Below are positions 31,768 to 41,340 of a DNA stretch of 64,000 nt, piece by piece (the first letter of the stretch is position 1; each line of letters opens with the position of its first letter). The translations under genes and the position numbers were made by a program. The stretch is from positions 229,001 to 293,000 of the forward strand of contig CAJNDS010002660.1 in the NCBI GenBank assembly GCA_905221605.1. Reading direction: 5' to 3'. The notes under the pieces were generated by a model. The model saw nothing but the letters and a program-made list of their open reading frames with translations. It was not told where the DNA came from and did not search any database. This DNA is from Symbiodinium natans (taxonomy: Eukaryota; Sar; Dinophyceae; Suessiales; Symbiodiniaceae).

Positions 31768-33092
31768 TTAATTGCGCTTAGGTCCCCGTTTAGGGTTTTA
31801 GGGTTTAGGGTTTAGGGTTTGGGGTTTGGGGTTTGGGGTTTAGGGTTTAGGGTCCCCTTTACAGCTAGGGTTTGCCCAATACAATTAAATCATGAACTCG
31901 GAGCCCTAAGCAGATCTAAGACCCGCGATCTCGTTCGTAGGAAGTCCCGAGACCACGCCCCAAAGCCTTTGGTCAGAATCCGGGGGGCGGGTTTAGGGGT
32001 TAGGGTTTAGGGTTTAGGGTTTAGGGTCTGCGAGCTTTAGGGGGTTTAGCGGGTTTAGCCCTAAACCTGTAGCCCTTAACAAGCCCTGGAGCCCCAAAGC
32101 CTCCAATCCCTGAGACCCTATAACCCCAAACCTTAAACCCTTAACCCCACCAAAGCCCAACAACCCCCGAGAATGAGCCTTGCAACCTCCCCCCCCCCTC
32201 CCCCGAACGACCAGGAATATCCTTCGAAGGGTTCAAAGGCGCCACGCAGTAGCCAAGCCGGTGCGATGCGGCAAAGCCCTCAGCCCCAAGCCCTAAACCA
32301 ACCCGGAAAACCCTAAAACCCCGAAGAGGGCGCAAAGGGCCAAGCTGTAGCCTAAACCCTAAACCCGCCCGCCACCCCTCTCACCTCTCTTAGGGTAGCC
32401 GGTCGCGGTCGAGCGCTCAGCGAGACCAGGGCAGGCTCTGCTGGGCTGCAGAGTCTTCCAGCCACACGCTTTGTCACTATAGTTATTGTGATACCCTAAA
32501 CCCCGCGACTCCTGTCCGCCGGCTCGGACCCCAACTCCAGGCCGTTGGCCTGACCGTATGAGGCCCCAGCGGAGAAGGCTACAGAATCAATGAAAATCGA
32601 TGAAAGGGCCCCTCGGGCACTTGAGGCCAGTTTTGTTTCCAGCCCAACCCTTGAGGGGTGGTTTCTTCTGCCTTGTAGCCTTGAGATACCAGGCCTTTGA
32701 AAAGAACTACATAATTCGGAGGGGTATCCTGGGCCTTCTGGCCCAGTGTCCCCCGTGTTCTATGTCATGTGACTCCGAAGTGCTCCAAGGATTTGAAGTG
32801 CCCAAGTCTCCCAAGTGTCCCAAGTGGCTCAAGTGTCCCCTAAGCACGTGAATTTTGAGTGGCTCTGGATGGGTTTGGGCCCCGGCTGGGCTCGCCGTGA
32901 GCAGTGCTTGGGTGGTCTTGGGGTGGGCATGCCTTCACACTACTGTGCTGCGTTCAGCTGACCAGTGCTACACCCTCAACCCTAAACCTTAAACCTCAAA
33001 CCCCAAACCCCAAACCCCGAACCCCAAACCCCAACCTCAAACCCCAAACCCTGAACCGCCAGCCCTAAACCCTAAACCCTAAACCAGGCCAG
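31768..33092. other. Intergenic or intronic stretch with dispersed repeat copy
   Basis: TTTAGGG (31785-31850, 31990-32025), then a copy of the dispersed repeat (32361-32985, listed separately), then CCCCAAA/CCCTAAA to 33085. An open frame at 32600-32851 is within the repeat copy. No polyadenylation signal could be recognised. Confidence 0.5.
32361..32985. repeat. Dispersed intron repeat, copy 1
   Basis: It begins CCCGCCCGCCACCCCTCTCA, followed by a GTCGAGCGCTCAGCGAGACC core, and ends GTTCAGCTGACCAGTGCTAC before CCC(TC)AA repeats. A second copy at 60061-60935 shares both ends and is longer in the middle. Each copy is followed by CCCTAAA and then an exon. No coding frame. Confidence 0.75.
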
Positions 33093-33173
33093 GGACATCC
33101 GTAAGAGCATGCGCGTCTGCAGCCCAACCATGGGGGCCGCCAGGGCAGCTCGGGCTGATATTTTGGACCTCAG
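33093..33173 (+). CDS. Exon of unidentified protein
   Basis: The acceptor is aggccag. The frame reads DIRKSMRVCSPTMGAARAAR and continues ADILDLS; an in-frame TAG follows at 33184. Basic N-terminal half. The 3' end is uncertain. Confidence 0.55.
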
Positions 33174-33773
33174 TGTAGAGTGTTAGGGTAGTTGAGGGTT
33201 TAGGTTTAGGGTTTAGGGTTTAGGGTATTACAGGGTTTGAGAGTATCAGGGTTTCTAGGGTTGTAAGGTGATAGGGTTATAGAGTTTTAAGGTAGTAGAA
33301 GTTTTGGCTGTGGTTTAGGGTTTGGGGTTCAGGTTCAGGGATTGCGGCTATTCTAGGGTATTAGGGTCTAGGGTTGTTTGGTTACGGTTGGGGGTTTGGG
33401 GTTTGGGTCTAGAGAGTTTTAGGGTATTTTAGGGTATCAAGATTCTTATTCAGTTCAGGGTTGGGGTTTAGGTTTAGGGTGACCGGTTTGGGGGTTTGAG
33501 GTTTCGGGTCCCCCCGCCCCGTAAACCCTAAACCCTAAACCCTAAACCCTAAACCCTAAACCCTAAACCCTAAACCCTAAACCCTAAACCCTAAACCCTG
33601 AACCCCAAACCCTAAACCCTAAACCCTGAACCCCAAACCCCAAACCCAAAACCCCAAACCCCAAACCTCAAACCCCAAACCCCAAACCCTAAACCCTAAA
33701 CCCTAAACACCCTACCACCCTACACCCTAAACACCCTACACCCTGCACCCTAAACCCTAAAAGCCCTTTGCAG

Positions 33774-33875
33774 GTGCCCGTGGACTTTGAGTTGAATGTG
33801 TCGGACTTGGACTTCAACTTGGACCTATTGGACGACATCACCCCCCCGACAAAGGAGGCGGGCCACCAGTTCAGG
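33774..33875 (+). CDS. Exon of unidentified acidic protein
   Basis: The acceptor ccctttgcag is strong. The frame reads VPVDFELNVSDLDFNLDLLD and continues DITPPTKEAGHQFR, then a GC donor (GCTTAGGG). Alternating Asp/Leu suggests an acidic, possibly disordered or transactivation-like segment. 102 bases, phase 0. Confidence 0.65.
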
Positions 33876-34443
33876 GCTTAGGGAATTTTAAGGGTTTTTG
33901 GGGTTGCTTTTTGTGAAGGTTAAGCGGGGCTTTTGAGGTTTTTTAGGGTTTTCGGTGTTCGTTTGGGTTTTCTTTTCAGGGGGTTTTGGTGGTTTGGGGT
34001 TTTGGGGTGGAGGGCTTTAGGGGTTCAGGGTTGTGTAGGCTCCCGCGATTCGGAGGCTGTAGGGTTTCAGGGGTTGGGGGGTTTCGGGGTTTAGGGCTCG
34101 GGGTGGTTTAGAGGGAGAGGCTGTCAGGGTAAATGGTTGAGGGTTTAGGGGGTGCATTTTGTGTAGAACCGGGTTAAGTAGGGTACTTTTCAATTGGTTG
34201 CGAGCATCTTTGGGGCAACTATGACCCCACCTAGACTAATGAACCTTCAAGCTAACCCCTAACCCTTAAACCCTAAGCCCTACACCCTAAACCCTAGACC
34301 TAGACCCTCAGAACCTAGACGCCGGGTTTAGGGTCTGGGGCTTAAGGTTCTAAAGCTCCAAACCCCAAACCCACAACACGCCTAGTCTCAATCCTTCCAT
34401 GGGCTCCCTGGCAGATGGCCCCAACCCCAAACAAGTATAGGGC

Positions 34444-34986
34444 CTTGGGAGGTTTTTTATAGTAGAATTACACAGGGGCCCTATAAGGGTAATTATTCCG
34501 ACTCCTACATTACCAATGGGGGGAGCAACCCTCTGGATCGTGCGTAAGGGTGAACGGGTGAGTGAGTATACTGTGCTATAGCTATGGTGTTTGCTTTGGG
34601 ATCTTTATATTTTCCCATGTTGTGTTGAACAGAATCATATTCAGGAGTACCCTGAACACTAAACCCTAAACCCTAAACCCTGAACCCGAAACCCGAAACC
34701 CGAAACCCGAAACCCTAAACCCTAAACCCTAAACCGCGACAGGTCAAGGTGATGCGCGTGGGGAACCTCACCTGGCGGAAAGGTGCGGCGATGGGCAATC
34801 CAACACGCCTGCCATGAGGGCCGTCGGGTCCGGCTGCCATCTAGGGCTCCCCCCCATTGGTAGCCCCCCAAAGAGTAGGACCCTCTTAGAATAAGAGCCG
34901 CAAGAAGGTAATCTAGGGGTTGGAATAATTACTAGCAGTATTCCCTTACAGGGTCCCTTTGTAATTCTACGATAATGACCTCCCAA
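34444..34986. mobile_element. Inverted pair of about 60 bp enclosing an exon
   Basis: CTTGGGAGGTTTTTTATAGT (34444-34463) to aattattccg (34500) is matched inverted by ggaataatt (34922) to ataatgacctcccaag (34986). Unlike the other foldbacks, the arms lie about 420 bp apart and enclose a CCCTAAA tract and a candidate exon. Either two separate insertions in neighbouring introns or one larger element. Confidence 0.5.
34743..34782 (+). CDS. Exon of unidentified protein, 40 bases
   Basis: The acceptor gcgacag and donor GTGCGG enclose a frame reading VKVMRVGNLTWRK, in phase with the exon ending at 33875. Short, so moderate support only. Confidence 0.5.
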
Positions 34987-35352
34987 GACTATTCAGGCCC
35001 CTGTGGTATGCGACAACTCTTGGGGTGAGGTTGAGGGCTCGTAGGATGTCCAGGGCTTCCAGGGCTATTATCGGCTTTGTCGGGACAGAAACCGGGTTGG
35101 TTTAGGGTTTAGGGTTTAGGGTTTAGGGTTGATTTCTGTTCACTGTTCCTCACTTTCTCGGCCCAGTGTGCTGACTCTGCTGCCTTTCACATTGCGGGGG
35201 TGCATTCGGTTCTGAAGCTCACACAAGGGTTTCCCAAAAGAGGGGTGCCCTTTTTTGGGGGGTCCCCTTGTAATGATTTATCAATTTTTTGTCTTTTCAT
35301 AGTCTCTTTCAAACTGAAGGGATTCTATTCTGTTTGGGGGTATAGAAGGGCT

Positions 35353-35617
35353 ACCCTAAACCCTAAACCCTAAACCCTAAACCCTAAACCCTAAACCCGA
35401 AACCCGAAACCCGAAACCCGAAACCCGAAACTCTAAACCCTAAACCCTAAACCCTAAACCCTAAACCCTAAACCCTAAACCCTAAACCCTAAACCCTAAA
35501 CCCTAAACCCTAAACCTAAAACCTAAACCCTAAACCCTAAACCCTAAACCCTAAACCCTAAACCCTAAACCCTAAACCCTAAACCCTAAACCCTAAACCC
35601 TAAACCCTAAACCCTAC
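35353..35617. repeat. Long CCCTAAA array with CCCGAAA block
   Basis: The run starts as CCCTAAA, changes to five CCCGAAA units near 35395-35428, then returns to CCCTAAA. A second CCCGAAA block is at 34683-34712. Confidence 0.95.
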
Positions 35618-35693
35618 ATGTCCCAGATGCACGACAGCAGGTGGCTGGGGGGGGGAATCCTGAAATACAAAAAAGTTTTGTATGTTGGGCTTT

Positions 35694-35767
35694 GGGATGT
35701 TCCCCCTGATACCAACAGTCCTTAATAGGGCCCATTAAGCACTGTTACTAGAAGCGGGGAACATCCC
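35694..35767. mobile_element. MITE-like foldback, family 1
   Basis: GGGATGTTCCCCCTGATACC opens and GAAGCGGGGAACATCCC closes, with inner ACAGTCCTTAAT / ATTAAGCACTGT arms. The shortest copy of the family. Confidence 0.75.
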
Positions 35768-36025
35768 CCCCAATTTTCAACGTTAGAGCATGTGGGCCCA
35801 TGAGGCTTTGGTGTGCAGGGTGTTTGAAGGAGCCCCTGATTCGAATGGGAAGAGCTCTCCTCAAACCCTCAAAAAGTCAACACCGAAAAGTCGCAAATTC
35901 CCTGAAGCCCTGGAAGCCCTCAAGCCGTAAAAGCCTCAAAAGCCCCAAAAAACCAGCCCCCGCACCCCCCTAAGAAAGCCTCAAAGAACAACAAAAACCC
36001 TAAACCCATGCGGTCTATTGGGCGC

Positions 36026-36106
36026 ATGGTTCTGGCTCCACCTGCGCACACCACAGCGGGCGCTGTCCCGCGCAAGTCCGTGGTCGAGTTGATGTCTAGA
36101 GTCTAA
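36026..36106 (+). CDS. Short terminal exon candidate
   Basis: An open frame from ATG reads MVLAPPAHTTAGAVPRKSVV and ends ELMSRV then TAA at 36104-36106. The real acceptor may be accacag at about 36056, with a possible GT donor at 36096. GC3-rich only in its middle. Could close the gene of exons 33093-34782. Confidence 0.4.
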   Translation: MVLAPPAHTTAGAVPRKSVVELMSRV

Positions 36107-36229
36107 ATGTCTCCTACCCAAAAAGCCATGCGTGGTGCCAAAGAACAGATGCAGGGTTTAGGGTCTAGGGTTTAGGGTTTAGGGTTTAGGGTTTAGGGTT
36201 TAGGGTTTAGGGTGTCATTCTATTCTCAA

Positions 36230-37440
36230 CCCCTACATCCCAAGCCGTTTTGCACAAGACTACTCGTTGGCAGTCGGTCTGACAGGTTCAGTTTTGGTTG
36301 CAAACTCTGAACTTCAAATTTAGACCCCAAGCCCAGATGCTTTGGCAGGGCCTTTTGGGTAAGCCCTATGAACCCACCCGGATCAACTCTAAACCCCATA
36401 CCCTACACCCTATCCCCTACAAGCCCTCGTTTTGGGGGCAGGGATGACTGGGAGTCTTTTGCAAGAAGTTCGCCGCAAAGAATGGGCACATGCACTCGGC
36501 AGCGTCCGAATCCTGCAGAAGAATTCGAGCTTCGTTTTTGACCTTTGCAAGGTGGGGCCCTGCGCATGGTCCCACCTAGGCCAAATAAGGCTTCCGTTAT
36601 ACAGTTATACGGTGGTAGTGCCTGCCACTCCATTTGAGGCAGTACAGTGCAGACGGCTTGGCATGATTACCCAGATTGTGCGGTCGTTCTGCTCTCGTGC
36701 GCAGTCTCGAGATGCCTTCTCAATCTTGATCTCTTGCCGCTTGCGGCCCCTTTCAAACCAACTAGGACCTTAGGATTCATCGTCAGAGTTCTGAACCTAC
36801 TTAGTTGCAGGTTGCAGGTTGTAAACTTACGTATAGGATACTTAGGCAACCTACGAGACACGTGGTCCTGCGCCCTTACGGTGAGAATTTTGTGGATTGA
36901 GGTGAACTTGCACGACCATACAAGAGTCTTCGGGTTGCATAAGGACCTAAAAGTGTGGATCTAGCCACCCGAAGTTGCCTTCGCATCTTGCTTGATGTTT
37001 GGGTGGGGCCGAAGCAAGCGATGAACAGGCCTGGGCCGCGTGCCCCTAATCTCCAAACCTGATAAACACTCCATACTCGCGCCTGCTCGGCAGCAGGAAG
37101 AAAGGAGGGGGGTGGTCGTTCACTGTGCAGCCTTGGGCCTAAATAGCACACATCTCTTCATTGCGCAAGATGGAAGTCCCGGAACCTTGTGCTCTTTTGC
37201 GTTAGGGTATGTCTTTTTTGTTTGTTTTTTTTTCGTAAGGGTTCTTATGTTGAGGGAGGAGGACTCCGAAGAGACGTGGAACCCACGTGCAAAAGTTTAG
37301 GGTTGAGGGCTTCGGGAACCTTTGCTTTAAACCTTCCGCAGCCCCTTTACGAGTACTAGATGTGTCTTTCGAGCACTTGGGTTTCGTCCCCTTCTCACAT
37401 CCTTTGAACAGCAAAGCGGGTTTTGAGTTTATGGCCCAGG
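36230..37440. other. Telomere-repeat-poor stretch, coding status unresolved
   Basis: Over 1 kb here lacks heptamer arrays. Overlapping frames are open on both strands (for example 36432-36773 +, 36403-36633 -, 37040-37300 +), none with clear GC3 bias, splice context or known motif. I see no supported gene. Confidence 0.4.
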
Positions 37441-38155
37441 GTTGAGCCTTTCAGCAAGGGGGGGGGGGCGGGTTATCTTAGGGTTTAACCCTAAACCCTA
37501 AACCCTAAACCCTAAACCAGGGCTTCGGGGACGCCGCGGTGGCTTTGGTTTTGGGGGGTTTTGCTTTGCCACGAGGCTGCGCCAACAAGATAAACCGCAA
37601 CCCCCTGAACCCCTGAACACCTAAACCCCTAAACCTCGAACCCCTGAACCCCTGAACCCCTGAACCCCTAAACCCCTAAACCCCTAAACCCCTAAACACC
37701 TAAACCCCTAAACCCCTAACACCCTAACACCCTAACACCCTAAACGCACAATTTCAAGCAGGGGTGGGGAGGCTGCCACATGCTGCTGCGGACGCTGCTG
37801 GTGCTGGGACCCCTGGCTCATGGCACGTGGCGCGATGAGACGGACGACACTTGAACGGCACTAGGCCCCAAACCCTAGGTAAGCCCCAGTATCCTAAACC
37901 CTAAACCCTAAACCCCTCAACCCTAGACCCCGAAAGTTCTAGACCCCTAAACCCTCTCAACTTCAAACCCTCAACCCCTACACCCCTAAACCCCTCAACC
38001 CCTCAACCCCTCAACCCCTCAACCCCTCAACCCCTCAACCCCTAAACCCCCAAACCCCCAAACTAGGGTCGAGGGTTTCTGGTTAGGGTTTAGGGTTTCG
38101 CGTTTCGGGTTTCGGGTTTAGGGTAAGCCCTCAACCCCAAGACGCCCCAAACCAG

Positions 38156-38238
38156 GACGAGCTCCACCCGGCCCTGCAGCTGCCAGACTACGAGTGCCAG
38201 AGCGCTGGGGAGGAGATGCGCGACGTTGAGGAGGCAGG
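38156..38238 (+). CDS. Exon of unidentified protein
   Basis: The acceptor aaaccag and donor GTTTAGGG enclose a frame reading DELHPALQLPDYECQSAGEE and MRDVEEA. GC3-rich and acidic. Function not recognised. Confidence 0.6.
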
Positions 38239-38848
38239 GTTTAGGGTTTAGGGTTTAGGGTTTAGGGTTTAGGGCTTAGGGTTTAGGGCTTAGGGCTTAG
38301 GGTTTAGGGTTTAGGGTTTAGGGTTTAGGGCTTAGGGTTTAGGGTTTAGGGCTTAGGGCTTAGGGAACGGGCTGTGGCAACGGGTCAGAGCATCCCTGGT
38401 GTGACTGCAAGCTCCAACGAAGCCTTCCCAAAATCCCCTTGCGTGCCCCAGCCCTGATGATCCCAGCTGTGACCCTAAACCCTAAACCCTAAACCCTAAA
38501 CCCTAAACCCTAAACCCTAAACCCGAAACACTAAACCCTAAACCCTAAACCCTAAACCCTAAACCCTAAGCCCTAAACCCTACATTCTAAACCCTAAATA
38601 CAAGCCTGAAGAGGTGAACATGAAGGTAGGCTGTCGGTGCTCCACTGCTACTCATGCAGACCTTAACGGGAGTTCAGGGCTTCGGGTTTAGGGTTTAGGG
38701 TTTAGGGTTTAGGGTTTAGGGCTTACCTCGGAAGGTTCATGGTAGCCACTGGGGTTATCAGTAGGTAGCCACTCTTCTCTAACGTGAGAACCTTGTTTGG
38801 GGTTCTTAGAACAAGCCAATAAAACTAGTCATAAGCCGTTAAGTAAAG

Positions 38849-40441
38849 AGTGCTAGAGGCCATCGTGCGCATGCTCGCCACGGCGGAACTCCAAGCTCAG
38901 AATCCCGCCCGGAAAGAGGTGTGGCAAGGCCACGCAACCAAGTTTGCCAAGATCTCGCCCACCCTGGAGCACGTTTGTCCCTTTGGCTTCTTCCTGGTAA
39001 GGCTGAGCCACTGGTCCTCCTGCCTGCTTGCGGCTTGGGACCACTCTTCATGCGACACCTTCCGCAGCGATCCCATCCGTATCACCAGGCTCGTCCTTGG
39101 TGCCTATGGCAGCCATTATGGGCTAAGGCCGCATGAGGAGCTCATCGTCTTCTGGAACACGCGCTGGAGCCGCCTCTTCGAGTACTGGGCCACCACGATG
39201 CAGAGGGTTCGAAACTGGCAGAAGCCGTTCCAGTCAACTTTCGACGCCAGCGACCGCCTTCGCATGAACTGCGATGAGTCGAGCGAGGTGCAGGTCTGAG
39301 GGCCGAAAAAGCCCTAATCCCTGAACCCTATAGACCGTCTAGACCCCACACCTTACTATCGGGCCCCAAACCCCAAACCCCAAACCCCAAACCCCAAACC
39401 CCAAACCCCAAACCCCAAACCCCAAACCCCAAACCCCAAACCCCAAACCCCAACCCCAAACCCCCAACCCCAAACCCCAAACCCCAAACCCCAAACCCCA
39501 AACTTCAAACCCCAAACCCCAAACCCCAAACCCCAAACCCCAAACCCCAAACCCCAAACCCCAAACCCCAAACCCCAAACCCCAAACCCCAAACCCCAAA
39601 CCCCAAACCCTAAACCCTAAACCCTAAACCCTAAAATGTTAGAAGCCCAGCAACAGGATTTCGCCGACTTTTCCGAGACGGACAGAACTCCCGAGGTTGC
39701 TACTTGGACGGAACTCCGCCGCAGACTGGAAGCTGCCTATCACAAGGCCGACGAAACTTGGGTTTAGGGTTTAGGGTTTAGGGTTTAGGGTTTAGGGTTT
39801 AGGGTTTAGGGTTTAGGGTTTAGGGGGCTTTCTTCTGGCTGGCTGTTAGGATTTTAACCTTTTGGGTTGTTGTAGAAGCTACGATAGTAAGGAGCCTAAA
39901 AGTTTAAGCGTTTAGGATGGGTTCAGAAGTCAGCCCAGGAAAATTCCAGAAGGATCTCGATGCATCTGACGTTCTTCATGTGGCAGCACTCCAACGAATC
40001 GGAGTTTGCGGCCCACATCGCGGAGTGCCCCCTGGGTATGCTGGCCTTGTCCTTGCACCTGGGGAAGATCTGCAACGAGTTTTGAGGTTTTATGGGCCCG
40101 AAGCCCTATAGAACCCCTTAGAAACCACAGAAATTCACCCTCTATCGCCCCCATCATAGCACCCCCCAAACGAGGGTTTACGAAAATAAGGGACACCTAA
40201 TATAGATCCCAAGCAGTAGGATTCCCTTGTAATAAGGGCCCCAATAAGGTACCTCTAATTTCGGAAACCCTCAAATCTACCCCCCAGGCACCGCTTGATC
40301 GTGTATCTGCGGTTCCTGTCGGAGCAGGTGCCGCTTGAGCTCAATCATGCGGTCCGCATTGCGCACGCAGCCGAAGACGCATTTCCAGATTTGCTGCTTG
40401 GCTGCTGCTCAGGAACTTCTGCAGCAAGAATCAAGCTGTGA
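38849..40441 (+). CDS. Unidentified multi-exon gene end (four exons, stop at 40441)
   Basis: Exons 38849-39293, 39657-39761, about 39955-40079 and 40288-40441 are all GC3-rich on the + strand. The first reads LEAIVRMLATAELQAQNP and later LVLGAYGSHYG; the second DFADFSETDRTPEVATW; the third MHLTFFMWQHSNESEFAAH; the fourth HRLIVYLRFLSEQVPLEL and stops with TGA 40439-40441. Phase agrees between exons 1 and 2 and between 3 and 4 (GA+G), but not between 2 and 3, so a small exon may be missing. The first exon also contains a possible GTAAGG donor (38997). No domain recognised. Confidence 0.65.
39363..39607. repeat. CCCCAAA variant heptamer array
   Basis: About 34 copies, almost homogeneous, inside the intron between the first two exons of the gene ending at 40441. 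Minus-strand frames reading GFGVWGL are artefacts. Confidence 0.97.
40183..40268. mobile_element. Dispersed element, family 4
   Basis: This stretch (aaataagggacacctaatat ... gtaggattccctt ... ggccccaataaggtacctc) resembles 48434-48523 along its length. It has partial inverted symmetry (AGGGACACCTAATATAGATC / ATAAGGTACCT). It lies in the intron just before a terminal exon. Confidence 0.55.
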
Positions 40442-40494
40442 CTATGACGACGGTGATGATTATGGTTTTGATTGTGTATCTCTCTCTTTATACA

Positions 40495-40500
40495 CACATA

Positions 40501-40535
<35 letters not shown>

Positions 40536-40585
40536 GCACATATATATATATATGCACATATGTATATGTGTGCGTGTGTATATGA
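40495..40585. repeat. (AT)n microsatellite
   Basis: Alternating AT with CATGCACAT interruptions, downstream of the stop at 40441. Confidence 0.95.
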
Positions 40586-40905
40586 TGGTGTAGGGATTTT
40601 TGCTGTACGCGTACGGCAGAGACAAATCTCAAAACGACAACACCTCATTGGTCAACTGCTTGTATCGGTTCTCGACACGCTACGGTGTAGGGATTGTTGC
40701 CGCTCGAGCAGGACAAAGACATCCAGAACGACAATATCTCGTTGGCAAACCGCACGCAAAAAGCAACATGACCAAAAACACATCTTTTCACGGCTCTCAA
40801 CACTTCTGGTGTAGTGTAGGGATTTTGGCTCACGTGGGGCAAAGAGATCCCAAACGACAATAACTCGTTGGCAAACTGCATGCAAAACACACCATGACGA
40901 AACAT
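40586..40905. repeat. Imperfect tandem repeat of about 95-125 bp, three copies
   Basis: Each copy starts near gtgtagggatt (40588, 40684, 40814), carries gacaaag-like and ACGACAATAnCTCGTTGGCA segments and a GCAnGCAAAA tail. The copies are diverged and differ in length. No gene seen up to 41150. Confidence 0.7.
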
Positions 40906-41197
40906 CGAAGCATACAGTCAGTGTTGTAAGCTGCTACAACTTCTGTCATGTTTTTCTGCACGCAGTTTTCCCAATACGCAGAATAGTTGCCCATTCCGCC
41001 TTTGGCGAGTCCAAGGGAAAAACAACCTACATGAACAAATGCTCGGAACGTTCGGATTGAACATCGAAGTTTAAACAAGTTCTTCAACTCTGATTTCAAA
41101 TAAAATAGTTATTTAATGATAAGCACCAAACATGCTCTTGCTTTGAATTCTGAATATGAGATCTAAGCAAAAAGAGCCCCAACAATATCAGCCATTA

Positions 41198-41250
41198 CAC
41201 ATCTATATATATATGTATACACATATATATATATATACATATATATATAC

Positions 41251-41284
<34 letters not shown>

Positions 41285-41290
41285 GTAGAT
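41198..41290. repeat. (AT)n microsatellite
   Basis: Alternating AT with TACAT interruptions, just upstream of the first supported exon of the sugar-transferase gene. Confidence 0.95.
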
Positions 41291-41340
41291 ACGCGTACAT
41301 ATCCCCATTCTGGTGACTCCAAGCGCTTGCTCCTCACCAG

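Noticed and set aside
36403-37300. Genes in the repeat-poor stretch
   Set aside because: Several overlapping frames on both strands, none with coding composition or a known motif.
39917-40111. Open frame from ATG at 39917 as the coding frame
   Set aside because: A different frame over the same bases has far higher GC3 and joins in phase to the terminal exon at 40288.
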